12,071 bases of DNA, taken from an uncultured Ruaniaceae bacterium (GTDB lineage: Bacteria; Actinomycetota; Actinomycetes; Actinomycetales; Beutenbergiaceae). The DNA lies in assembly GCA_947251855.1 (NCBI GenBank), contig CAMXUZ010000053.1:1-12071 (forward strand), in the 5' to 3' direction. The notes under the pieces are model-generated. The model saw only the letters and a list, made by a program, of their open reading frames with translations, was not told where the DNA came from and ran no database searches. Made by a program: the position numbers and the translations under genes. This document shows positions 6,824 to 12,071 of the stretch, piece after piece (position 1 is the stretch's first letter; every line of letters starts with the position of its first letter).

Positions 6824-7912
6824 ATGGCACCACACCGACACCTGTTTGGCCCCGGGCCCACGAATCCGTATCCGGAAGTGATGGAGGGTCTGGCGCAGCC
6901 GATCCTCGGGCACCTCGACCCGCTCTTCCTGGAACTCATGGATGAGACCTGCGACATGCTGCGGGTGTGTTGGGGCACCGACAACCAGCGTACGCTCCCG
7001 CTCTCAGCGACGGGGTCGGCAGGTATGGAAGCGGCCTTCGTCAACACGGTGCACCCGGGGGACGTCGTCGTCGTGGGAATCAACGGCCTGTTCGGGGAGC
7101 GGATGGCTGACGTGGCGCGTCGCTGCGGCGCCGAGGTCATCACAGTGGAGCACGAATACGGCCAGCCGGTGGACGTGGAGCGGATGGTCGCGGCGCACCC
7201 CGGGCCAGCGGTGTATGCGATGGTGCACGCAGAGACCTCCACGGGTGTCGTCTCGGATGTCGCCGCGATGGGGGCAGCGAAGGGTGATGCGTTGTTGCTC
7301 GCCGATGCCGTCACCTCCATCGGCGGCTGGGAGCTTGCTGCGGATGAGTGGGGGATCGACGTCGGCTACGCGGGGACCCAGAAGTGCCTCGGCGTGCCGC
7401 CGGGACTCGCGCCGTTCACGATCAACGAGCGGGCGTGGAATCGGCGGGTGACGACGCCGCAATCCTGGTATCTCGACCTCGGCCTGCTCGGCGGGTACGT
7501 CACCGGCGGGGCCGGCGGTGGACGCACGTACCACCACACCGCGCCGACCGGGATGGTGGCCGGACTGCACGCCGGGTTGAAAGCGGTGCTCGCAGAGGGG
7601 ATCCCCGCAGCGGCGAAGCGCCACCGGGAGGCGGGTGAACACTTCCAAGCACGCGCGCAGGAGCGCGGCTGGGAACTGTTCGCCGCCGAGGGCCACCGGC
7701 TCCCGATGCTCACCTCGGTTGTCGTGCCCGAGGGCATCGATTCGGTGAAGGTGCGCGGCTGGCTGCTGGAGAACAAGGACATCGAGATCGGCGCCGGCAC
7801 CGGGCCGTACGCGTCGAGGATTTGGCGGATCGGTCTCATGGGACCCAACGCAACGATCGAGAAGGCCGACTTCCTCTTCGACGCGATCGTCGAGGCCGTG
7901 GAGGCGGTCTAG
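6824..7912 (+). CDS. Class V aminotransferase, alanine-glyoxylate / serine-pyruvate type
   Basis: A 362-residue PLP enzyme of the class V (fold type I) aminotransferases, closest in style to alanine-glyoxylate, serine-pyruvate and serine-glyoxylate aminotransferases. The N-terminal LFGPGPTNPYPEVMEGL (7-23) is the family hallmark. SATGSAGMEAA (61-71) forms the phosphate-binding turn, HAETSTG (135-141) contacts the cofactor, DAVTSIGG (161-168) holds the aspartate that pairs with the PLP pyridine, and Lys187 in GTQKCLG is the Schiff-base lysine. Length is normal (360-390). The ATG is right at the usual beginning of the family, with a -10 box 6 bases upstream, so the mRNA is likely leaderless. 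The reaction is amino-group transfer between small amino acids (alanine, serine, perhaps aspartate) and glyoxylate or pyruvate; the precise pair is not readable from motifs. Confidence 0.92.
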   Translation: MAPHRHLFGPGPTNPYPEVMEGLAQPILGHLDPLFLELMDETCDMLRVCWGTDNQRTLPLSATGSAGMEAAFVNTVHPGDVVVVGINGLFGERMADVARRCGAEVITVEHEYGQPVDVERMVAAHPGPAVYAMVHAETSTGVVSDVAAMGAAKGDALLLADAVTSIGGWELAADEWGIDVGYAGTQKCLGVPPGLAPFTINERAWNRRVTTPQSWYLDLGLLGGYVTGGAGGGRTYHHTAPTGMVAGLHAGLKAVLAEGIPAAAKRHREAGEHFQARAQERGWELFAAEGHRLPMLTSVVVPEGIDSVKVRGWLLENKDIEIGAGTGPYASRIWRIGLMGPNATIEKADFLFDAIVEAVEAV

Positions 7913-7961
7913 ACTTTCGCCGCGGCCACCGCGCCGACGAGACCGATCGCTGAAGAGGACG

Positions 7962-8006
7962 ACTGGGGCGGGCAAACAGGAGCGATTCCCGTTTGCCCGC
8001 CCCAGT
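7962..8006. terminator. Bidirectional hairpin between converging genes
   Basis: A perfect 16-bp inverted repeat (ACTGGGGCGGGCAAAC at 7962-7977, its complement at 7991-8006) encloses a 13-base loop. It sits between the end of the aminotransferase gene and the end of metS, which point at each other. Neither side has a T-run, as is common for terminator-like hairpins in high-GC actinobacteria. It probably ends or protects both transcripts. Confidence 0.75.
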
Positions 8007-8024
8007 GGCGTGTGGCGAGCGCGG

Positions 8025-8174
8025 CTAGCGGCTGGGATGCACGCCCGGCTCGGTCGCCTCCTCCTGCCCGTCCGGGGCATCGGGGTGGGAGCGCAGGTGG
8101 ACGATCGCGGCCACGAGGCCGCCCCAGATCAGCAGGATCGCGATGATCATCAAGATGAGAGCGGCGGGGGTCAT
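8025..8174 (-). CDS. metS: Methionine/alanine importer small subunit MetS-like
   Basis: A 49-residue single-pass membrane protein translated from the + strand complement: it begins MTPAALILMIIAILLIWGG, has one helix (about residues 4-26), then a short hydrophilic, acidic tail ending in HPSR. Its ATG overlaps the stop of the large transporter gene (ATGA), so the two are almost surely translationally coupled. In Corynebacterium glutamicum the sodium-dependent methionine/alanine importer MetPS needs such a roughly 60-residue small subunit next to MetP, and actinobacterial homologues have this same layout and TPxAIxMM-like start. The assignment rests on this context, the size and the sequence style. 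It is too short for many gene callers and easily missed. Confidence 0.85.
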   Translation of the reverse strand: MTPAALILMIIAILLIWGGLVAAIVHLRSHPDAPDGQEEATEPGVHPSR

Positions 8175-9697
8175 CGGACCTCGCTCCTTTCCAATTCGTT
8201 GAGGCCCTTGGTTTCAACCACTCCCTTGGGCCAGGGCAGGAGGGAGAGGACGATGGCGAGCACGATGATGCCGATCGACAGTCCCCACCCGTACGTGTTG
8301 ACGTAACCCGTCGGCATGCCGCCGTAACCCTCGTTGATCCGGTTGATCACCTCGGAGAGGAACATGAACCCGAGCACGATCGGCGTGACGAGGGTAAGCA
8401 TGATCTGCCAGGTGAGGCCCACCTTGAAGGAGGATACGGAGTTGAGGTGGCCGCGGAGCTCGCCGAACTTTCGCAGCACCCACCCGAAGGCGATGACCGA
8501 GATGAGGCCCGCGCCGGCGATGCCGATGTTGTTCGCGAAGTTGTCGACGACATCGAGGAGGTTGAGGCCCTCGGTGGTGGAGAACAGCACGATCGAGGCG
8601 ACGGCCATGATCCCGCCGACGATTCCGACGGAGGCGTTGCGGGAGAGGCTGAACTTGTCCTCGAACGCATCGAGAACCACTTCGACGATGGACACGAGTG
8701 AGGTGATGCCCGCGAGGACGAGGGAGGCGAAGAACAGCACCCCGAGGACCGCGCCACCGGGCATCGTGGAGATGATCGCGGGGAACGCGACGAACGCGAG
8801 CCCGATCCCGGAGGAGACGACCTCGTCGATCGCCACACCCTGCGCCTGGGCCATGAACCCGAGGGCGGAGAACACGCCGATCCCGGCGAGGAGTTCGAAG
8901 CCGGAGTTGGAGAACCCGACCACGAGGCCCGCGCCCGTGAGGTTGGTCTTGCGTTTGAGGTGGGCCGCGTAGGTGATCATGATCCCGAAGGCGATGGACA
9001 GGGAGAAGAAGATCTGCCCATAGGCCGCCACCCACACCTTCGGGTCAGTCAGGGCCTGCCAGTTCGGGGTGAACAGCGCATTGAGACCCTCGAGGGCGCC
9101 GGGCTGGAACAACGCTTGGACCACGAGGATCACGAACAGCACAACGAGCAGTGGAATGAAGATCTGGGAAACGCGCGCGATTCCCCGCTGGATTCCGCCC
9201 CGGAGCACAAACAGAGTGAAGGCCCACACGAGCACGAGCGGAACGAGCACGCCGAGCACGGGTTTGGCGATCGGGGTGAAGTTTTCCGTGTGCTGCAGGA
9301 AATCCCCGAAGAAGAACCCTTCCGGGTCGTCACCCCATGCTTCATTCACCGAGAATCCGATGAAACGAATCGCCCAACCGATGATCACGGCGTAGTAGAT
9401 CGCGATGAGGAAACAGATCCCTACGTGCCACCAGCCGATGCTCTCGACCCCGCGGTTCAGCCGCCGGTGGCTCAGCGGGGAGGAACCACGGAACTTGTGG
9501 CCGATCGCGTAGTCCATGAACAGCAGCGGAATCCCCGCGGTGAGGAGCGCTACCAGATAGGGAACGATGAATGCGCCCCCACCGCCCTCATATGCGACAT
9601 AAGGAAAACGCCAGATGTTTCCTAACCCGACGGCAGAGCCAATAGCAGCGAAGATGAACGCGCTGCGGCCCTTAAATTCTTGTCTTTCGCTCATCAT
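8171..9697 (-). CDS. metP: Sodium-dependent methionine/alanine importer large subunit (NSS family, MetP-like)
   Basis: A 508-residue polytopic membrane protein of the neurotransmitter:sodium symporter family (LeuT fold), with about 12 hydrophobic helices. The first helix carries the family signature SAVGLGNIWRFPYVAY (21-36), whose unwound GLGN region binds sodium and the amino acid, followed by EGGGGAFIVPY (37-47). FSLSIAFGIMITYAAH in the middle corresponds to helix 6. The last gene of the pair encodes a MetS-like subunit, which favours methionine/alanine over tryptophan or other NSS substrates. Two ATG codons in tandem open the frame; the ribosome-binding site (AAAGG, complement of 9701-9705) is better spaced to the second one at 9694, so the real protein may lack the first methionine. 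The upstream region holds a possible -10 box. Import is expected to be driven by sodium. Confidence 0.9.
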   Translation of the reverse strand: MMSERQEFKGRSAFIFAAIGSAVGLGNIWRFPYVAYEGGGGAFIVPYLVALLTAGIPLLFMDYAIGHKFRGSSPLSHRRLNRGVESIGWWHVGICFLIAIYYAVIIGWAIRFIGFSVNEAWGDDPEGFFFGDFLQHTENFTPIAKPVLGVLVPLVLVWAFTLFVLRGGIQRGIARVSQIFIPLLVVLFVILVVQALFQPGALEGLNALFTPNWQALTDPKVWVAAYGQIFFSLSIAFGIMITYAAHLKRKTNLTGAGLVVGFSNSGFELLAGIGVFSALGFMAQAQGVAIDEVVSSGIGLAFVAFPAIISTMPGGAVLGVLFFASLVLAGITSLVSIVEVVLDAFEDKFSLSRNASVGIVGGIMAVASIVLFSTTEGLNLLDVVDNFANNIGIAGAGLISVIAFGWVLRKFGELRGHLNSVSSFKVGLTWQIMLTLVTPIVLGFMFLSEVINRINEGYGGMPTGYVNTYGWGLSIGIIVLAIVLSLLPWPKGVVETKGLNELERSEVR

Positions 9698-9826
9698 GCG
9701 CCTTTCACGCGGGCATTCGGCGGCGAATACCGCTGATAAGGAGGGTTTATTATCGCCCTACCTTAGCGACTAATCCGCGCGCATTGGGGAATTTTCCGCA
9801 GGCGTGGCTGGCAATTGGGTGCCGAA
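9698..9826 (-). promoter_or_regulatory. Upstream region and leader of metPS
   Basis: This 129-bp stretch lies between the decayed glycosidase and metP. On the minus strand GATAAT (9749-9754) is a fair -10 box, but no good -35 hexamer is found at the usual distance. The resulting leader of about 45 bases contains an 8-bp hairpin with one G-T pair (arms 9712-9719 and 9724-9731, loop 9720-9723) just upstream of the AAAGG ribosome-binding site. I saw no McbR-like operator and no riboswitch fold that I can name. Confidence 0.35.
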
Positions 9827-10735
9827 TTATGGGCGGATAACTTCCGAAATACCCCGTGCCTCACGATGCGCGGGATCCTCGGCGCGTTCCGCAAGGACCA
9901 TCGCCGGGCGTTCGCCCGCCCGGGCAAGGTCCATCAAGGTATCGAAGAACCGGCCGCCGGGCCGGCACGCCTCCCGGCCGACGGCGGTGTTCCGGCCGGC
10001 AGGGGGCGTGTAGTTCTCCCGGGTCTCGCGGGCGATTTTCGCGAACTCGCGGGCGATCGCCTTCGGCTCGTTCACCGAATCGACGAGCCCGAGGTCGTAT
10101 TCCAGTGCGGGGAAATCAACGAGATCGCGGGAGACGTCGTGCGAGCACCACCACGTGATGCCCCAGAGGTTCTCGGTGTCCAGGGCGTGTTCAACGCTGC
10201 GGCGCAGGAACTCGACGGTCTCATTCCCGGTGAGGGGTGGCAGCGGGGCGCCGATCTCCTGGAGCCAGATCGGCCGGTTCGGATCACTCGCCCGGCCGCG
10301 GCCGAGTTCGATGAGGTACTCGGCGAGCCGCACGCTCTGCTCGGAGAGGCTCCCATAGATGGCGGTGTTGTTGAAGATCCACGAGTGGATCGTCGTCGTC
10401 GAAACCAACCGAGCGGCCATCGCCGGGGTGAACGGGTGATCGGAGGAGAAGAACCCCTGGTCGTATTCGGAGATCTGGTGTTCCTTACCCGGGGCGCCGG
10501 CCTCGCACGCGGCGAGCATCCGCTCCGCCCAGGATCACGCCTGGGCGGGGGTGGCAGGGTCGGGATCCGGGTGGACCGAGGCGGCGAATTGGCTCACCTC
10601 GTTGCCCAGGCTCATGCCGAGGAAGTTCGGGTGATCCGCCAGGTGCGCGGCGATCTCGCTCGCATCGAATTCTAGCCAGTGGTGGAACCACCCGAGGCGG
10701 GGTGTGTAGTTCGCGCCGAAACGGGGTGTGGACAC
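9827..10735 (-). pseudogene. Degraded GH5-like glycoside hydrolase (in-frame stop, internal deletion)
   Basis: Residues 1-66 (from a GTG at 10735 with a good ribosome-binding site, AAGGAG at 10742-10747) and a second open stretch down to 9827 lie in one frame, separated by a single TGA at 10535-10537. The joined product resembles actinobacterial clan A glycosidases of the GH5/mannanase type: GANYTPRLGWFHHWLEFD at the start, SLGNEV with the usual acid/base glutamate (46), HSWIFN, WLQEIGAP with the usual nucleophile glutamate (about 160 in joined numbering), and GITWWCSHDVSRDLVDFP. Joined length is 302 residues, while relatives I recall are near 400. The missing part falls after residue 28-30, where the text jumps from the first barrel helix to the strand before NEV, so the early barrel strands are lost in frame. 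The CGA-to-TGA type change would be one transition. Sequencing error could explain the stop but not the deletion. Confidence 0.75.
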
Positions 10736-10781
10736 AGGTCTCCTTAGGAACGGATGGTCGAGTTCAGGCTACTGAACCGGC

Positions 10782-11243
10782 CTACTGCGAGCTGCCGAAA
10801 CTCGTGTACCGAGCGGCTACCCGGGCCACGAGGATGTCGAGCCCGCCGACGAGGAGATACGTCACCGAGGCGCCCGCGCCCGTGATCGGCCACGCCCAGA
10901 ACCCACCGATCCGGGAGAGCCCGAGCGCAACGAACACCGCGGCCAGCACCGCGGTGAAATCGACGATGCCGCTGATCGTCGCGATCTGCCCGGTCTCCGA
11001 CACGCGGCCACTTCGGAAGATGATCACCGCCAATGCTCCGAAGGCGGCGAACCCCAACGCCGCGGCGATGCCGAATGCGAGGGTCTCCGCCGGACTCGCG
11101 AGGGCGGATCTCCCTGCAATCAGGCCATAGGAGACCGTGATCGTGATCGAGTACCCGTACGCGGTCGCATTGTTACGGAGCGCGGTGCGAACAGCGCGCC
11201 CGACCGCGGCAATTCCTCGCTCCGCCGGTTCCTCTTCCCTCAT
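10782..11243 (-). CDS. Hypothetical membrane protein with four helices
   Basis: I do not recognise this 153-residue protein. The N-terminal 25 residues are charged (MREEEPAERG) and probably cytoplasmic. Four hydrophobic segments follow at about 28-46, 54-76, 88-108 and 116-141, then a short tail. Small residues (glycine, alanine, serine) are frequent within the helices, including GLIAGRSALASP between helices 1 and 2, which suggests tight helix packing, but no catalytic or transport motif stands out. A GGGAGA ribosome-binding site lies about nine bases before the ATG. It is 46 bases upstream of the decayed glycosidase on the same strand and may once have formed a transcript with it. It is divergent from dodecin across an 81-bp gap. 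Confidence 0.75.
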   Translation of the reverse strand: MREEEPAERGIAAVGRAVRTALRNNATAYGYSITITVSYGLIAGRSALASPAETLAFGIAAALGFAAFGALAVIIFRSGRVSETGQIATISGIVDFTAVLAAVFVALGLSRIGGFWAWPITGAGASVTYLLVGGLDILVARVAARYTSFGSSQ

Positions 11244-11272
11244 AGCCGGTTATTCTCCCACGTCGCTATCTC

Positions 11273-11286
11273 CCGGGGCGCCCCGG
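11273..11286. promoter_or_regulatory. Palindrome CCGGGGCGCCCCGG between divergent genes
   Basis: A perfect 14-base palindrome lies in the 81-bp gap between the four-helix membrane protein gene and the dodecin gene, just upstream of TAGAGT (11292-11297), the best -10 candidate for dodecin. The position fits an operator, but an all-G/C palindrome also arises easily in DNA of this composition. Confidence 0.35.
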
Positions 11287-11324
11287 CCGATTAGAGTGAG
11301 GCGAAAGACGTTCAAGGAGGAACC

Positions 11325-11534
11325 ATGGCTGTATCCGTTGCCCGAGTCACGACCATCACGTGCCGCTCGGATGAGAGTTTCGATGACGCGATCCGATCCG
11401 GGATCGAACGCGCCTCGGGAACGCTCCGGAACGTTTCCGGAGCGTGGGTGAAGGAGCAGAAGGTGGAGCTCATCGACGGGGAGATCGCGCAGTTCCACGT
11501 CGTGCTCGAAGTGACCTTCATCCTCGACGACTGA
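11325..11534 (+). CDS. Dodecin family flavin-binding protein
   Basis: A 69-residue protein matching dodecins, which assemble into hollow dodecamers that bind and store flavins (FMN or riboflavin) and quench their photochemistry in the cytoplasm. The order of the single alpha-helix in a three-stranded sheet can be read: SVARVTTITCRSDESFDDAI (strand then helix start), helix to about residue 34, then VSGAWVKEQKVELIDGEI with Trp41 and Gln45 at the flavin-stacking site, and a last strand HVVLEVTFILDD. Length equals the family norm (65-71). The start has a near-perfect ribosome-binding site (AAGGAGG, 11314-11320, four bases from ATG), so it is probably well expressed. It stands alone between a divergent membrane protein gene and an amidase gene 26 bases downstream. 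Confidence 0.93.
   Translation: MAVSVARVTTITCRSDESFDDAIRSGIERASGTLRNVSGAWVKEQKVELIDGEIAQFHVVLEVTFILDD
11421..11445. repeat. Inverted repeat inside the dodecin gene
   Basis: An 11-bp perfect inverted repeat (arms 11421-11431 and 11435-11445, ACGCTCCGGAA and its complement) with a three-base centre lies within the dodecin coding region, over codons for residues 33-40 (TLRNVSGA). It would fold into a tight mRNA hairpin. Any function is inference. Confidence 0.6.
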
Positions 11535-11548
11535 CCCGGCCCACCGCC

Positions 11549-11554
11549 TACACT
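11549..11554 (+). promoter_or_regulatory. -10 element of the amidase gene (possibly leaderless)
   Basis: TACACT ends 6 bases before the ATG at 11561, so transcription could begin on the start codon. A weak GAGAG (11556-11560) directly abuts the ATG and is too close for a normal ribosome-binding site. A -35 box is not clear. Readthrough from dodecin is also possible, since the gap is only 26 bases. Confidence 0.4.
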
Positions 11555-11560
11555 TGAGAG

Positions 11561-12071
11561 ATGGACGAGGTACTAAATCTTTCAGCGTTGGAGATGGCGG
11601 CGGCGATCCGAGAGCGCCGGGTGAGTGCCCTCGAGGTGACGCAGGCTACGCTCGCCCGGATCAAGGAACGCGACGAAGGCGTGCACGCGTTCGTGCACGT
11701 GGCGGAGGACACCGCGCTCGCCCGCGCACGGGCCGTCGACGAGCAGGTAGCGGCAGGGGAGCCGGCGCAGGCGGGCGCGCTGCTCGGCGTGCCCGTGCCA
11801 ATCAAAGACCTCACGATGGTCGCGGGGATACCGATGCAGGCGGGTTCGGCGGCGCTGGAAGGTTTCGTCCCTGACGTTGACGACGGCGTCGTCACCCGGT
11901 TCGCCGAGGCGGGGGCGATCATGGTGGGCAAGACGGCAACGCCGGAACTCGGCCTGCCGCCGTACACCGAAACGGATATCGCCCCGCCGCCGGTGAACCC
12001 GTGGGATCCCACCCGGTCACCCGGCGGTTCCTCCGGGGGCGCTGGCGCGGCCGTCGCGGCCGGGATCGTGC
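11561..12071 (+). CDS. Amidase signature family enzyme (partial, N-terminal part)
   Basis: The first 170 residues of an amidase-signature hydrolase; the rest runs off the right edge (family members are 450-500 residues). Seen are the N-terminal helices with [14 protein letters not shown] (21-34), GVPVPIKDL with the catalytic lysine at 82, [20 protein letters not shown] (112-131) and the glycine/serine loop [19 protein letters not shown] (146-164), whose serine pair 157-158 includes the cis-serine of the Ser-cisSer-Lys triad. The nucleophile serine lies beyond the window. Family enzymes hydrolyse carboxamides. This could be a general amidase or an amino-acid-amide or indoleacetamide-type hydrolase. 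GatA of the Glu-tRNA amidotransferase is less likely, as GatA usually sits with gatC and gatB and keeps a more conserved KDN motif where this protein has KDL. Confidence 0.9.
   Translation, partial: MDEVLNLSALEMAAAIRERRVSALEVTQATLARIKERDEGVHAFVHVAEDTALARARAVDEQVAAGEPAQAGALLGVPVPIKDLTMVAGIPMQAGSAALEGFVPDVDDGVVTRFAEAGAIMVGKTATPELGLPPYTETDIAPPPVNPWDPTRSPGGSSGGAGAAVAAGIV

Noticed and set aside
6749..6913. 55-codon upstream extension of the peptidase frame
   Set aside because: It is proline-rich, unlike the family, overlaps the aminotransferase gene and would bypass the well-placed TAGGGT and GTG.
7004..8080. 358-codon minus-strand frame opposite the aminotransferase gene
   Set aside because: The aminotransferase on the other strand has all catalytic motifs, while this frame has none and runs through the hairpin at 7962-8006.
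10535..10537. TGA in the glycosidase read as selenocysteine
   Set aside because: The position is between the two catalytic glutamates in a helix region with no redox role, no selenium insertion hairpin is apparent, and the gene also carries a deletion.
1..12071. CRISPR arrays, tRNA/rRNA genes, insertion sequences, phage or defence modules
   Set aside because: No spaced direct repeats, cloverleaf sequences, transposase motifs or defence-type domains were found on either strand; composition is even throughout.

Overview
The window is high-GC bacterial DNA (by eye well above 60% G+C) with GTG as well as ATG starts, several start codons sitting 6 to 8 bases behind a TANNNT-type -10 box (likely leaderless mRNAs), and a MetP/MetS-type methionine/alanine importer pair. 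Together these point to an actinobacterium (Actinomycetota); the exact order cannot be read from this window, although Micrococcales- or Corynebacterium-like relatives are my guess. There are no rRNA or tRNA genes, insertion sequences, CRISPR arrays or phage genes that I can see. It reads as a stable, densely packed chromosomal region.

Layout. 1-2226 (minus): an oligopeptide/dipeptide-type ABC importer, with a lipoprotein substrate-binding protein (514-2226) followed by the start of its DppB/OppB-type permease (1-424, cut by the window edge). A perfect 14-bp hairpin separates them. 2227-2438: AT-richer intergenic stretch with a TTACCG-AA-CGGTAA palindrome. 2439-3353 (minus): classical short-chain dehydrogenase/reductase. 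3445-3951 (plus): hemerythrin HHE protein, divergent from it, with a perfect TATAAT and an overlapping inverted repeat. 4024-4614 (plus): unknown two-helix membrane protein, probably leaderless. 4616-6748 (minus): S9A prolyl oligopeptidase-like serine peptidase, meeting the previous gene tail to tail with one base between. 6824-7912 (plus): class V aminotransferase of the alanine-glyoxylate/serine-pyruvate type, divergent from the peptidase; both seem leaderless and share a 75-bp promoter region. 7962-8006: a 16-bp perfect hairpin between converging genes. 8025-9697 (minus): metP-metS two-gene operon, joined by an ATGA overlap. 9827-10735 (minus): a decayed GH5-like glycoside hydrolase with an in-frame stop and, apparently, an in-frame internal deletion. 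10782-11243 (minus): unknown four-helix membrane protein. 11325-11534 (plus): dodecin. 11561-end (plus): start of an amidase-signature enzyme.

How the genes fit together. A theme of peptide and amino-acid scavenging is visible: a peptide importer, a cytoplasmic oligopeptidase, an aminotransferase, a sodium-coupled methionine/alanine importer and an amidase. They are separate transcription units, so this is a loose neighbourhood and not one pathway. I find no convincing novel multi-gene system. The points most worth a second look are the doubly damaged glycosidase, the leaderless promoter set and several small palindromes placed at promoters.
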